Both the position numbers and the translations under genes were made by a program. A stretch of DNA of 64,000 nucleotides from the NCBI GenBank assembly GCA_002427755.1, contig DIYO01000009.1, forward strand, positions 1,057,296 through 1,121,295, in the 5' to 3' direction. Numbering within the stretch: the stretch's first letter is position 1; each line of letters opens with the position of its first letter. This DNA comes from Roseivirga sp. UBA6052. GTDB taxonomy: Bacteria; Bacteroidota; Bacteroidia; Cytophagales; Cyclobacteriaceae. The notes under the pieces are model-generated. The model searched no databases and was not told the origin of the DNA. It was given only the letters and a program-made list of their open reading frames with translations. Positions 1 through 9,046 of this stretch are shown here, in pieces.

Positions 1-162
1 GAGGCTGGTCCGCAGCTTATTCTACAAGTCGAAAGTGAAGGCTTAGAAATACTGATTCCTTATCAGAAAGAGCTCCTAATAAAGGTTGATCGAGAAGAGC
101 AGCAACTTGAGCTAAAAATCCCGGATGGATTGTTAGATGTATATTTGACTAATGAGGATTGA
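1..162 (+). CDS. rimM: RimM ribosome maturation factor, C-terminal end (partial)
   Basis: The window opens inside this gene; only the last 53 residues are present. They contain the PRC-barrel ending typical of RimM: a segment reading LIPYQKELL followed by a strand and the closing PDGLLDVYL. RimM binds ribosomal protein S19 and helps 30S maturation. Its stop codon lies 11 bp inside the trmD start, so the two are probably translationally coupled. The rimM-trmD-rplS order is the classical ribosomal-maturation operon and supports the call. The start lies outside the window. Confidence 0.85.
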   Translation, partial: EAGPQLILQVESEGLEILIPYQKELLIKVDREEQQLELKIPDGLLDVYLTNED

Positions 163-832
163 TATCATCACATTGTTACCGCGACTACTCGATAGTCCTT
201 TTTCGCACTCCATATTAAAGAGAGCTCAGGAGAAAGGATTGGTTGAAGTAGTGGTACATGATCTACGAGATTATGCTGTGAACCGCAAAAAGCAATTAGA
301 CGACTATGCGTATGGTGGTGGTGCCGGTATGGTGATGATGATAGAGCCAATTGATCGAATTCTAACAGAATTAAAGTCTCAAAGAGATTATGCTGAAGTG
401 ATCTATATGACACCTGATGGTGTGACTTTAAATCAACAGTTGGCAAATGAGCTTTCGCTTAAAGGAAATCTGATTATTCTTTGTGGACATTATAAAGGAG
501 TAGATGAAAGAGTGCGAGAGCACTTCATTACAAAAGAAATCAGTATAGGAGACTATGTGCTCTCAGGTGGTGAATTGGCAGCTTCAGTTTTGTCAGACTC
601 TATTATAAGGTTAATACCTGGTGTGCTTTCAGATGAGACCTCGGCATTAACCGACTCTTTTCAGGATAATTTGTTAGCGCCACCAGTATATACGCGACCG
701 GCTGATTACAAAGGCATGAAAGTGCCGGAAATCTTGCTTTCTGGTCATGAAAAGAAGATTGAAGAGTGGCGATACGAGCAATCTTTAGAACGTACAAAGA
801 CCCGAAGACCAGATTTATTAGATGAATCATAA
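152..832 (+). CDS. trmD: tRNA (guanine-N1-)-methyltransferase TrmD
   Basis: TrmD methylates G37 of tRNAs using S-adenosylmethionine and so prevents +1 frameshifting. At 226 aa the protein has normal length. Visible family motifs are YGGGAGMVM near residues 54-62, the SAM-binding trefoil-knot segments GHYKG at 112-116 and SIGDYVLSGGE at 131-141. The ATG overlaps the rimM stop by 11 bp. It is followed after about 85 bp by rplS, which has its own promoter. Nothing is unusual about the gene. Confidence 0.97.
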   Translation: MRIDIITLLPRLLDSPFSHSILKRAQEKGLVEVVVHDLRDYAVNRKKQLDDYAYGGGAGMVMMIEPIDRILTELKSQRDYAEVIYMTPDGVTLNQQLANELSLKGNLIILCGHYKGVDERVREHFITKEISIGDYVLSGGELAASVLSDSIIRLIPGVLSDETSALTDSFQDNLLAPPVYTRPADYKGMKVPEILLSGHEKKIEEWRYEQSLERTKTRRPDLLDES

Positions 833-871
833 ATTTTTCTAGGTCAGGGGTTTATTTAAAAAACTATTCTC

Positions 872-879
872 TATATTTG
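872..879 (+). promoter_or_regulatory. Putative rplS promoter (-7 box TATATTTG)
   Basis: An exact match to the Bacteroidota -7 consensus TAnnTTTG, 38 nt before the rplS ATG. A T-rich TTTA stretch at 851-854 is at about the spacing expected for the -33 element. The predicted leader begins with a 5-bp hairpin (TCCGA/TCGGA around 883-895), so a short structured leader is possible. Confidence 0.6.
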
Positions 880-917
880 CAGTCCGATTTTCGGAGCGGA
901 TCAAAGACATTGATACT

Positions 918-1277
918 ATGAGCGATCTAATTAAATTAATAGAAGCAGAAAATAACGAGAGAAGAGCAGAAATGCCTGATTTCGCAGCAGGTGATACTGT
1001 AAATGTTCACGTGAAGATTAAAGAGGGTAACAAAGAAAGAGTTCAGCAATTCCAAGGAACTGTTATCCAAAGAAAAAATAGCGGATCTAACGGTGAGACT
1101 TTCACTGTAAGAAAGATCTCTGGTGGTGTTGGTGTAGAGAGAATCTTCCCACTATTATCTCCAAACATCGATAAGATTGAGGTAATTAGAAGAGGTAAGG
1201 TAAGAAGAGCTAAGTTGTTCTACTTAAGAGGCCGTCAAGGTAAAGCTGCTCGTATCAAAGAGAAAATTTCTAGATAA
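918..1277 (+). CDS. rplS: 50S ribosomal protein L19
   Basis: L19 sits at the 30S-50S interface of the ribosome. The 119-aa protein shows the family signature: DFAAGDTVNVHVKI near the start, RVQQFQGTVI, a GETFTVRKIS segment, VERIFPL and the basic RGKVRRAKLFYLR tail. It follows rimM and trmD as in many bacteria but has its own promoter box at 872-879 and an intrinsic terminator just downstream, so it can be a separate transcription unit. Confidence 0.98.
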   Translation: MSDLIKLIEAENNERRAEMPDFAAGDTVNVHVKIKEGNKERVQQFQGTVIQRKNSGSNGETFTVRKISGGVGVERIFPLLSPNIDKIEVIRRGKVRRAKLFYLRGRQGKAARIKEKISR

Positions 1278-1293
1278 TAGAATCTTTATAAAG

Positions 1294-1330
1294 AAAAAGG
1301 CCTCTAGCTTAACAGTTAGAGGCCTTTTTT
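1294..1330 (+). terminator. Intrinsic terminator of rplS
   Basis: Thirteen-base arms (1294-1306 and 1317-1329) containing AGGCCTCTA/TAGAGGCCT pair around a 10-nt loop. The second arm runs into a T tract. It lies 17 bp after the rplS stop codon. Confidence 0.9.
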
Positions 1331-1371
1331 TGTGGTCTGTTTTTTGATGCCGAAAAGAAAATTCTAAACAC

Positions 1372-1800
1372 ATGAAAAAGCTAATATTCTTAATTGCACT
1401 GTCGTTCTCAATATGTCATTCCTCAAATGCTCAAGTCGGATTTTCCTATCTCCACTCAGATGTCATCAGTGCTTTTGGCTTTAGCACTAACCCTGCAAAA
1501 AAGATTTGGGGAGAAGCCAGAATAGGTTTAGATGTTAATTGGTCTAATGCATCACCAGAGTTTTTGGGCAATATGAATGTAGTTAGGCGAGATGATTTTG
1601 ATTTGTTTGTTGGAATTGGAGGTAGATTCAATGCCCTTGAAGGGGTTATTTTACCAAATGTGGGTTTTCAATTTAAACCTATTCAAAGCAAGGACAACTT
1701 TTATCTCCATGCAGAAGGAATGTATGTCCATGGTGCTGCCGCGGATATTTTCAAAGGTTCAGTTGGGATAAGATACTTTTTAAAGCCTAGGGAAAAATAA
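1372..1800 (+). CDS. Small exported protein, possibly outer-membrane beta-barrel-like
   Basis: I do not recognise the family. The 142-aa protein starts with a clear Sec signal peptide (MKKLIFLIALSFSIC, predicted cleavage after SNA at about residue 20). The mature part alternates polar and hydrophobic residues and ends in aromatic/glycine-rich strands (FKGSVGIRYFLK), which suggests a small beta-barrel or beta-sandwich in the cell envelope. The ATG is about 40 bp after the rplS terminator. The 67 bp before dapF show no clear promoter, so co-transcription with dapF cannot be excluded. Confidence 0.65.
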   Translation: MKKLIFLIALSFSICHSSNAQVGFSYLHSDVISAFGFSTNPAKKIWGEARIGLDVNWSNASPEFLGNMNVVRRDDFDLFVGIGGRFNALEGVILPNVGFQFKPIQSKDNFYLHAEGMYVHGAAADIFKGSVGIRYFLKPREK

Positions 1801-1867
1801 GTTCTACGCCATATTGTCATGAAATATGAAAAGGCGCGTTAATTGCTAATTCAACTGAAAATTTGAT

Positions 1868-2638
1868 TTGAAAATCACTTTTGATAAATATCAAGGAACA
1901 GGAAATGACTTTGTCATGATTGATAATCGTGATGGGGCATTTGATCGAAATGACCTCAAAACAGTTTCCTTCTTATGCGATCGTAAATTTGGAGTCGGTG
2001 CTGATGGTGTCATCTTAATAGAAGAACATGCTGATTACGATTTCGAAATGGTCTATTTCAACCCCGATGGTTCTCAGTCTCTGTGTGGTAATGGTAGCCG
2101 TTGTGCTGTCAAGTTCGCAGAGTCTTTAGGGATGATATCAGCTTCAACAGAATTTCTCGCAATTGATGGGCCGCATCGAGCTACCATACAAGGTGACTTG
2201 GTCGACCTAAAAATGGCTGATGTTTCCGAAGTAGAAGCTATTGGCGAAGATTCGCTCATCGATACAGGTTCTCCACACTATTTGAGATTTGTGGAGCAAA
2301 CAGATGCGATTGATCTAATAGAATCAGGAAGAGAAGTTCGCTATTCGAAACGCTTTGCTGATCAGGGTGTCAATGTTAACTTCCTTGAGCCGATTTCGGA
2401 AAATGAATTGAATATTAGAACCTACGAACGCGGAGTTGAAAATGAGACATTGTCTTGTGGTACAGGTTGTACAGCAGCAGCCATTGCACATGGTTTAAAG
2501 ACTGGAGCAAATGCCATTAAGTTAAATGCTCAAGGAGGTCAACTTTCAGTGCGTTTTGAACGTGATGGTGATCAATTCAAAGAGGTCTATTTAAAAGGAC
2601 CTGCAGAAAAGGTGTTTTCGGGTCAAATAGTGGTCTGA
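1868..2638 (+). CDS. dapF: Diaminopimelate epimerase DapF
   Basis: DapF converts LL- to meso-diaminopimelate for lysine and peptidoglycan synthesis by a two-cysteine acid/base mechanism. Both catalytic cysteines are present: Cys73 in LCGNGSRC and Cys197 in SCGTGC. The N-terminal KYQGTGNDFV motif is intact and the length (256 aa) is usual. The start is a TTG at 1868; no ATG lies nearby in frame and the sequence right after it is family-typical, so the rare start is accepted. Confidence 0.95.
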   Translation: MKITFDKYQGTGNDFVMIDNRDGAFDRNDLKTVSFLCDRKFGVGADGVILIEEHADYDFEMVYFNPDGSQSLCGNGSRCAVKFAESLGMISASTEFLAIDGPHRATIQGDLVDLKMADVSEVEAIGEDSLIDTGSPHYLRFVEQTDAIDLIESGREVRYSKRFADQGVNVNFLEPISENELNIRTYERGVENETLSCGTGCTAAAIAHGLKTGANAIKLNAQGGQLSVRFERDGDQFKEVYLKGPAEKVFSGQIVV

Positions 2639-2676
2639 TTAATGGAAGAACCCTTCCGTAATTAGGCGCAAGAAAT

Positions 2677-2684
2677 TAACTTTA
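2677..2684 (+). promoter_or_regulatory. Possible secA promoter (-7 box TAACTTTA)
   Basis: One mismatch to TAnnTTTG, located 18 bp before the secA ATG. No convincing -33 element was found, so the call is tentative. Confidence 0.35.
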
Positions 2685-2702
2685 GCAGATTAAAATATAG
2701 AT

Positions 2703-5700
2703 ATGAGCATACTCACTAAAGGGTTAGCCAAGATATTCGGTAATAAGTCAGAAAGAGACATTAAAGAAATTGCTCCGGTAGTAAAGGAGATCAATCAAGA
2801 GTACGCAAAACTCGCTTCTATTTCTGATGATGAGTTGAGAGGAAAGACAGCCGAATTCAAATCCATAATAGCAGAAGATTTAAAGGAAATTGATGATCAG
2901 ATTGCGGCATTGCATCAACGCATAGAAGATGAACCGAATCTGGACCTTAACGAGAAGGACAGCATTTTCCAAAACATAGATAAGCTTGAAGAGAACAGAA
3001 ACGAATCTCTTGAAGTAACGCTTAAAAGAATTCTACCTCAGGCATTTGCTGTAGTAAAGGAAACAGCACGAAGGTTCAAAGAAAATGGAGAGTTGAAAGT
3101 TTTGGCTACCATGATGGATCGACAGCTAGCTGCTAATGCACCGCATATCCAGATTGAAGGTGATACGGCCATTTGGAAAAATGAATGGGAAGCAGCTGGT
3201 AATATCTTGAAGTGGGAAATGCTTCATTATGATGTACAGCTCATCGGTGGTATTGTACTACATAGTGGTAAGATTTCAGAGATGGCAACGGGTGAGGGTA
3301 AAACCTTGGTGGCTACTCTACCTGCCTACTTGAATGCGCTGCCTGAAAGAGGTGTGCACGTAGTGACTGTAAATAATTACTTGGCTGTTCGAGACAGCGA
3401 GTGGATGGCGCCATTATTCCAGTTCCATGGAATGAGTATAGATTGTGTTGATAAGCACCAGCCAAATTCTGAAGAAAGAAGAGCGGCCTATCAAAGTGAC
3501 ATCACTTATGGTACCAACAACGAATTCGGTTTTGACTACCTAAGGGATAACATGGCCCGCGAGGAGAAAGAGTTGGTGCAGAGAAAGCATCACTACGCCA
3601 TGGTCGATGAGGTAGATTCAGTGCTTATTGATGAGGCTAGAACTCCTTTGATTATTTCCGGTCCGGTACCAAGAGGAGATGAGCACGAATTCTATGAGCT
3701 AAAACCAAGAATTCAGAAGCTAGTAGACGCGCAAAGAAAACTATGTTCGGGATATCTTCAGGAAGCCAAGAAGCTGATTAAAGAAGGTAATGAGCAAGAC
3801 GGTGGTTTAGCACTATTCAGAGCATTTAGAGGTCTGCCTAAATACAAGCCATTGATTAAATACTTGAGTGAAACGGGTATTAGAATGGCACTTCAAAAAA
3901 CTGAAAATTTCTATCTGGCCGATAACCAGAAGAATATGCCTCAAGCGGATGAACCGCTTTATTTCACAATTGACGAAAAATCAAATGCAGTAAATCTTAC
4001 CGAAAGAGGAACGGACCTTATTACTGGTGAAGGAGAGGATCCTAACTTCTTTATCCTTACAGACATCGGTGAGGTAGTTGCTGAATTCGAGAAAGATGAA
4101 ACGCTAAATGATGATGACAAGCTCAAGCGTAAGGATGAGGCCATAAAAGATTACAGTGTTAAGGCACAAAGAATTCACACGGTGAATCAATTGCTTAAAG
4201 CTTATACCATGTTCGAGAAAGACACGGAATATATCGTGGACGAGAACAAGGTGAAGATTGTAGATGAGCAGACGGGTCGTGTAATGGATGGAAGAAGATA
4301 TTCTGATGGTCTTCACCAAGCGATTGAAGCAAAAGAGAATGTGAAAGTAGAAGATGCTACACAGACTTACGCTACCATTACCCTCCAGAATTACTTCAGA
4401 ATGTATCATAAGCTTGCCGGTATGACGGGTACTGCAGAAACTGAAGCTGGAGAGTTCTGGGAAATCTATGAATTGGATACGGTAGTGATTCCAACCAACC
4501 GACCAATTGCTAGAGACGATAGACAAGACAAAGTTTATAAGACGGTAAGAGAGAAATTCAATGCTGTGGTGGACGAAATACAAGAGTTAACCGCGGCAGG
4601 CAGACCTGTATTGGTCGGTACAACTTCGGTTGAAATTTCTGAAGTGTTGAGTAGAATGCTCAATCTTAAGAAAATTAAACATCAGGTATTGAATGCCAAA
4701 CAACACGCTAAAGAAGCAGATGTCGTAGGAGAGGCAGGTAAGCCGGGAACGGTAACCATTGCTACTAACATGGCGGGTAGAGGTACAGATATTAAGCTGC
4801 ATCCAGATTCTAAAGCTGCTGGTGGTTTGGCAATTATCGGTACGGAACGCCATGAATCAAGACGTGTAGATAGGCAGTTGAGAGGACGTGCCGGTAGACA
4901 AGGAGACCCTGGGTCTTCTCAATTCTTCGTTTCATTAGAAGATAATCTAATGCGTCTTTTTGGATCTGAAAGAGTAGCCAAATTGATGGATAGAATGGGC
5001 TTGCAAGAGGGTGAAATGATTCAGCACTCTATGATTACTAAGTCTATTGAAAGAGCGCAGAAAAAAGTAGAGGAGAACAACTTCGGAATTAGAAAGAGAT
5101 TACTCGAGTACGATGATATTATGAATCAGCAGCGTACTGTAATCTACGATAGAAGAAAGAACGCGCTGAGAGGAGAACGGCTGCAGCTAGATATCATGAA
5201 TATGCTTTATGATACTTGTGAAGATATTGTGAATAACACGCGTAATGCGAATGACTTTGATGCCTTCAAATTAAGCTGTATTAGCTCATTGGGATTAGAC
5301 ACAAAGATAGACCAGGACGGATTTAGTGGTTCAGATTTGAATACTTTGACCAATGATCTTTACGATGAGGTTTTATTGGCATATAATACCAAGAATGCCG
5401 GAATGGCTCAGGCAACTCTTCCATTGCTAAAGCATATTCAGAAAGAAAGAGGTGCAACTATAGAAAACATTCTATTGCCTTTTACTGATGGTAAACGCCA
5501 GATCGGTGTTTCTGTAAATCTTCAAAAAACGATCGATACTGATAATGCTGAGATGATCAAAGCTATGGAAAAGGCGATTACCTTGGGTATCATCGATTTA
5601 ACCTGGAAGGAACATCTAAGAGACATGGATGACTTGAAGCAGTCAGTTCAGAATGCCGTTTACGAACAAAAAGATCCATTATTGATCTATAAGTTCGAAG

Positions 5701-6053
5701 CGTTTGAGATGTTCAAAAAATTCCTTTCTAAGGTAAATGAGGAGACTGCTTCATTCTTGACTAAGGCCTTCATTCCTACTGAAGATCCTAACAGAGTTCA
5801 AGAAGCTAGAACAACTAAGCAGCAAAGTTATAACGAGTCTAAAGAGGAGACGCGTAGTGCTCTTGCAGGTCAGCATGACACAAGGAATAGACCTCCGGTA
5901 GAAAAGGCAGCGCCAATTAAGTCTGAAAAGGTATATGGTAGAAATGATAGAGTTTCTGTTCAGTATCCAGACGGAACTGTTAAGAAAGGCGTTAAATTTA
6001 AAACGGTAGAGGAGGACGTCTTGTCCAACAAATGCGTGGTAATTGATGAATAG
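2703..6053 (+). CDS. secA: Protein translocase ATPase SecA
   Basis: SecA is the motor that pushes preproteins through SecYEG at the inner membrane. The Walker A motif TGEGKT is at residues 196-201, DEAD-box-like VDEVDSVLIDEARTPL follows near 300-315, and the helicase motifs MAGRGTDI and GRAGRQGDPG are intact. At 1116 aa it is longer than the E. coli protein (about 900 aa). Extra length includes a charged coiled insertion at about residues 58-100 and an expanded preprotein-binding region, both usual in Bacteroidota. The C-terminal zinc-binding CxCxnCH motif is absent: the protein ends in a KOW/SH3-like VSVQYPDGTVKKGVKFKTVE segment. Confidence 0.97.
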   Translation: MSILTKGLAKIFGNKSERDIKEIAPVVKEINQEYAKLASISDDELRGKTAEFKSIIAEDLKEIDDQIAALHQRIEDEPNLDLNEKDSIFQNIDKLEENRNESLEVTLKRILPQAFAVVKETARRFKENGELKVLATMMDRQLAANAPHIQIEGDTAIWKNEWEAAGNILKWEMLHYDVQLIGGIVLHSGKISEMATGEGKTLVATLPAYLNALPERGVHVVTVNNYLAVRDSEWMAPLFQFHGMSIDCVDKHQPNSEERRAAYQSDITYGTNNEFGFDYLRDNMAREEKELVQRKHHYAMVDEVDSVLIDEARTPLIISGPVPRGDEHEFYELKPRIQKLVDAQRKLCSGYLQEAKKLIKEGNEQDGGLALFRAFRGLPKYKPLIKYLSETGIRMALQKTENFYLADNQKNMPQADEPLYFTIDEKSNAVNLTERGTDLITGEGEDPNFFILTDIGEVVAEFEKDETLNDDDKLKRKDEAIKDYSVKAQRIHTVNQLLKAYTMFEKDTEYIVDENKVKIVDEQTGRVMDGRRYSDGLHQAIEAKENVKVEDATQTYATITLQNYFRMYHKLAGMTGTAETEAGEFWEIYELDTVVIPTNRPIARDDRQDKVYKTVREKFNAVVDEIQELTAAGRPVLVGTTSVEISEVLSRMLNLKKIKHQVLNAKQHAKEADVVGEAGKPGTVTIATNMAGRGTDIKLHPDSKAAGGLAIIGTERHESRRVDRQLRGRAGRQGDPGSSQFFVSLEDNLMRLFGSERVAKLMDRMGLQEGEMIQHSMITKSIERAQKKVEENNFGIRKRLLEYDDIMNQQRTVIYDRRKNALRGERLQLDIMNMLYDTCEDIVNNTRNANDFDAFKLSCISSLGLDTKIDQDGFSGSDLNTLTNDLYDEVLLAYNTKNAGMAQATLPLLKHIQKERGATIENILLPFTDGKRQIGVSVNLQKTIDTDNAEMIKAMEKAITLGIIDLTWKEHLRDMDDLKQSVQNAVYEQKDPLLIYKFEAFEMFKKFLSKVNEETASFLTKAFIPTEDPNRVQEARTTKQQSYNESKEETRSALAGQHDTRNRPPVEKAAPIKSEKVYGRNDRVSVQYPDGTVKKGVKFKTVEEDVLSNKCVVIDE

Positions 6054-6579
6054 ACTTTTAATGAACATATTAATACTGATTGCCCTAGTTTTTCTAGGTT
6101 CAGCAGGGTGTGCAAGTAAGTCGATACCACAAAAAACGGTAGCAAAGGAGGAATCGTTAAACTTGAACGATGATTTTTCAAAGTATCGTCCTAAAGTTGA
6201 TGTAGTTCAAAACAAGACAGGTTCTCAAGACGAAATTCTCATTCAGAATGAAGCAATTGAGAGCCCTTTTGATCTTGATGATCGTTTGCAAGCGATTACA
6301 GATTCAATGGTAGCTCGAAACGACACCATTAGGATGATTGATGGTTTTACTATTCTAGTTTATTCTGGTAATAACGAGATTGAGGCAGGCCGTGTGAGAA
6401 ATCGCCTTTTTGATATTGTTCCTGAGCTGGAGACTCGTTTTAGTTATAAGTTGCCCACTTACTTTGTAAAAGTAGGCCAGTTCTACCAGCAAATTGAGGC
6501 TCAACCTTTGTACAAAAAGATCAGAGGTTATTATCCTACCTCTTCTATTGTTCCAGAGAAATTCAAGATTAAGCCATGA
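6046..6579 (+). CDS. Lipoprotein with SPOR-like C-terminal domain
   Basis: The start is taken as the ATG at 6046, 8 bp inside secA; the preceding in-frame codon is a TTG. Residues 1-22 form a lipoprotein signal ending in a lipobox-like SAGC. The middle is acidic and low in complexity. The C-terminal 80 residues (FTILVYSGNN...AGRVRNRLF...FVKVGQFYQQIEAQPLYKKIRGYYP) resemble a SPOR-type fold, which in other proteins binds denuded peptidoglycan. The overlaps with secA upstream and the amidohydrolase downstream suggest one transcript. The exact function is unknown. Confidence 0.7.
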   Translation: MNRLLMNILILIALVFLGSAGCASKSIPQKTVAKEESLNLNDDFSKYRPKVDVVQNKTGSQDEILIQNEAIESPFDLDDRLQAITDSMVARNDTIRMIDGFTILVYSGNNEIEAGRVRNRLFDIVPELETRFSYKLPTYFVKVGQFYQQIEAQPLYKKIRGYYPTSSIVPEKFKIKP

Positions 6580-7772
6580 TTACTGCTGATCAGGTAAAAC
6601 AACTCGCAAAAAATTTTGCCGAGGACGTTATCGCTATAAGAAGACATATTCATGCACACCCTGAATTGTCTTATCAAGAATATGAAACTGCTAAGTATGT
6701 AGCGTCACAATTAAGATCCTTGGGCTTAGAGCCCCTTGAAGGTGTCGCTGAAACCGGTTTAACATGCTTGATTGAGGGAAAGAACCCTCAAAAAAGAACC
6801 GTGGCACTTAGAGGTGATATGGATGCGCTACCAATCCATGAGGCTAATGATGTTCCTTATAAGTCTAAGCATGATGGTATCATGCATGCATGTGGGCATG
6901 ATGTACATACAGCCTGTGTTCTAGGTGCTGCCAGAATTCTGAATGAGTTAAAAGATGAGTTTGAAGGTACAGTTAAGCTATTATTTCAACCTGGTGAGGA
7001 AAAGAACCCAGGGGGGGCTTCTTTAATGATTAAAGATGGAGCTTTAGAGAATCCTTCTCCCAATGCGGTGTACGGTCAACATGTAATGCCATATATTCCA
7101 ACTGGAAAAGTGGGCTTTAGAGAAGGTCAATATATGGCCAGTGCTGATGAAGTTTACCTTACTATAAAAGGAAAGGGTGGACATGCTGCTTTGCCCGATA
7201 AAGTGGTAGATCCTATTACAATTGCAGCTCAAATTATAACAGCACTTCAACAAGTAATTAGTCGCAATGCAGATCCTAAAACACCAACTGTTTTGTCTTT
7301 TGGTAAAATTGAAGGTGGCCATGCGCAGAACATAATCCCTAATGAGGTAAAATTAGCTGGTACATTTAGGGCGTTAGATGAGGAGTGGAGGGCCCAAGCA
7401 CATGAAAGAATTACCAGTATTGCCAAGGGAATCGCTCAGGGTATGGGTGGTGATTGTGAAGTAAATATAGACAAGGGATATCCTTTTCTAACTAATGATA
7501 CTCAAACCACCAAAGTAGCTCGTAATGCTGCTGAGATTTACTTAGGTAGGGAAAATATAGTTGACCTTGATTTGTGGCTAGGTGCGGAAGATTTTGCATT
7601 CTATTCGCATGCAAGACCTAGTTGTTTTTACAGATTGGGAACTGGAAACGAGGCTAAAGGTACAACGCTTGGTGTTCACACGGATAAATTCAACATAGAT
7701 GAGGATGCCATTGAACTGGGTATTGGCTTAATGGCTTGGATTGCGATTAACAACTTAAATTCCAACAGTTAA
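6576..7772 (+). CDS. M20-family metal-dependent amidohydrolase
   Basis: This 398-aa protein belongs to the M20D group (hippurate hydrolase, IAA-amino acid hydrolase, N-acyl-amino acid deacylase). Metal ligands are visible: HAHPELSYQE near residues 26-35, GDMDALP at 80-86, HACGHDVH at 104-111 (Cys106, His108) and PGEE at 139-142. It probably releases amino acids from N-acyl conjugates in the cytoplasm since no signal peptide is seen. The ATG overlaps the preceding stop by 4 bp. Its 3' end overlaps the convergent PiT-like gene by 18 bp. Substrate cannot be assigned from sequence. Confidence 0.9.
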   Translation: MITADQVKQLAKNFAEDVIAIRRHIHAHPELSYQEYETAKYVASQLRSLGLEPLEGVAETGLTCLIEGKNPQKRTVALRGDMDALPIHEANDVPYKSKHDGIMHACGHDVHTACVLGAARILNELKDEFEGTVKLLFQPGEEKNPGGASLMIKDGALENPSPNAVYGQHVMPYIPTGKVGFREGQYMASADEVYLTIKGKGGHAALPDKVVDPITIAAQIITALQQVISRNADPKTPTVLSFGKIEGGHAQNIIPNEVKLAGTFRALDEEWRAQAHERITSIAKGIAQGMGGDCEVNIDKGYPFLTNDTQTTKVARNAAEIYLGRENIVDLDLWLGAEDFAFYSHARPSCFYRLGTGNEAKGTTLGVHTDKFNIDEDAIELGIGLMAWIAINNLNSNS

Positions 7773-8756
7773 GAATCTAAGCATAAAGACCAATCCGATA
7801 CTTACTGCCAATCCAAAGAATACTTTTCCTAAATCTCGTCCTAAGTCTTTTAATGTATCATTTGGTACAGATCCGAAGGCAAAATACTTTATTCCAATTT
7901 CACGGCCAGCCAGTAGTCCTAAAAATACCCATGTGGTACTCATTGGAATATTATTCAATTCTTTAAAGAACAAAAGAATCAAGGCATAGCTAAAGTCTAT
8001 AATAGTAGCCGACCTTATATCTGTTGTATTAGTTTTAGCTTTGACAATACTCTGAATTGCTCCACCTTTTGAATAAAAAATATAAGCCAAAAGCGCTAAG
8101 AATATAGCAATCGAGAAGATTAAATTTTCAATAGATACTTGCCTTGGTAGATATACATAAATATTTGCAAAGTCTTGAATTAACCATTGAGACCACAAAA
8201 AGCCAGTCGACAACCATTGGAGAACAGTCCAAAGCTTCTTTTCCTTTTCAGTAGGAGGGCTTTGAATAAACTTCTTTTCGACACTTTTAGATATCGCTAA
8301 ATACAAAATAATGGCCGCACCAAATGCCACTAGATATCCTGACATAGACTTTACTACCATGTCATACATATTTTTTGGGCTAAAAAATGTTAAGATTAAA
8401 AATGATGTACTTACTGGAATTCCAAATCTTGTAATAATGAGAAGTACTATAGGAGGTAAGAGATAAGGCCATCCAAAGCCTTCTTTATCAGCAGGGTTTA
8501 CAAATTTTGGGTTTTCCATGCTGTAATCAGGAGCGTCACCAATCAATCTGCCATAAGTTACATCACCCTCATTTACATACCATCCATAGACCAGACAAAG
8601 AGTAAGAATGCCTGCAGCAAATATCCATAAAACCCACCACGGACGTTTTTCATTTGACGCTAAAAATGTACCAAGTGTTTGGATTACGTCATTTCCGATT
8701 ACTGAATATGCAGACAATATAAATCCTGCATACATAACAAGTTCAAGCTGAGACAT
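7755..8756 (-). CDS. PiT-like inorganic phosphate transporter family protein
   Basis: This 333-aa polytopic membrane protein has about eight to ten hydrophobic segments. Two short repeats match the inverted-topology signature of PiT permeases: SVIGNDVIQTLG near residue 20 and PMSTTWVFLGLLAGRE near residue 272 (compare GANDVAN and PVSTTH in PiT/Pho-4). It is a divergent branch, so phosphate or another anion coupled to H+ or Na+ is inferred and not certain. It is divergently arranged with a Na/Pi-cotransporter gene, which strengthens the phosphate idea. Its tail overlaps the amidohydrolase gene. Confidence 0.7.
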   Translation of the reverse strand: MSQLELVMYAGFILSAYSVIGNDVIQTLGTFLASNEKRPWWVLWIFAAGILTLCLVYGWYVNEGDVTYGRLIGDAPDYSMENPKFVNPADKEGFGWPYLLPPIVLLIITRFGIPVSTSFLILTFFSPKNMYDMVVKSMSGYLVAFGAAIILYLAISKSVEKKFIQSPPTEKEKKLWTVLQWLSTGFLWSQWLIQDFANIYVYLPRQVSIENLIFSIAIFLALLAYIFYSKGGAIQSIVKAKTNTTDIRSATIIDFSYALILLFFKELNNIPMSTTWVFLGLLAGREIGIKYFAFGSVPNDTLKDLGRDLGKVFFGLAVSIGLVFMLRFLTVGI

Positions 8757-8820
8757 TAGTAAGAATTGGGCCTATAGAATCTATAAGGTTGATTTGACGT
8801 AAGACAAAACTATGATTTCT

Positions 8821-8842
8821 TTCTGTATTTATGAATACAGAA
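8821..8842. repeat. Perfect inverted repeat TTCTGTATT-4-AATACAGAA
   Basis: Two 9-bp arms with a 4-bp spacer in the intergenic region between the two divergent transporter genes, 65 bp from the PiT-like start codon. It has the shape of a dimeric-regulator operator. Confidence 0.6.
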
Positions 8843-8865
8843 TTAAGTTGCAAAATCAGCTTGTC

Positions 8866-8880
8866 ATGTAAGTCTTACAT
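8866..8880. repeat. Perfect inverted repeat ATGTAAG-1-CTTACAT
   Basis: Two 7-bp arms with a single-base spacer, 24 bp downstream of the previous repeat in the same divergent control region. Confidence 0.5.
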
Positions 8881-8950
8881 TTATAAATCATAACTAACAC
8901 ATAATCAAGAAGATAGATAAATAAAATTTTTTTATGCTTGATATCTATTT

Positions 8951-8975
8951 GATAACATATGCTTTACATGTTATC
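8951..8975. repeat. Perfect inverted repeat GATAACAT-9-ATGTTATC
   Basis: Two 8-bp arms with a 9-bp spacer, ending 25 bp before the -7 box at 9000-9007, a position suited to control of the Na/Pi transporter promoter. Confidence 0.5.
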
Positions 8976-8999
8976 GGCATTTTCGCAGGCGTATTGTCC

Positions 9000-9007
9000 T
9001 AATTTTG
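9000..9007 (+). promoter_or_regulatory. Putative Na/Pi transporter promoter (-7 box TAATTTTG)
   Basis: Exact TAnnTTTG match, with TTTC about 16-19 bp upstream (near 8981) as a -33 candidate. The start codon at 9047 is 39 nt downstream. Confidence 0.55.
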
Positions 9008-9046
9008 CGGGGTCTTATGCTAAGGTAATTCTGGATCATTTTACAA

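Noticed and set aside
4104..4583. A 159-codon open frame on the minus strand
   Set aside because: It lies entirely opposite secA, and its protein has no family resemblance.
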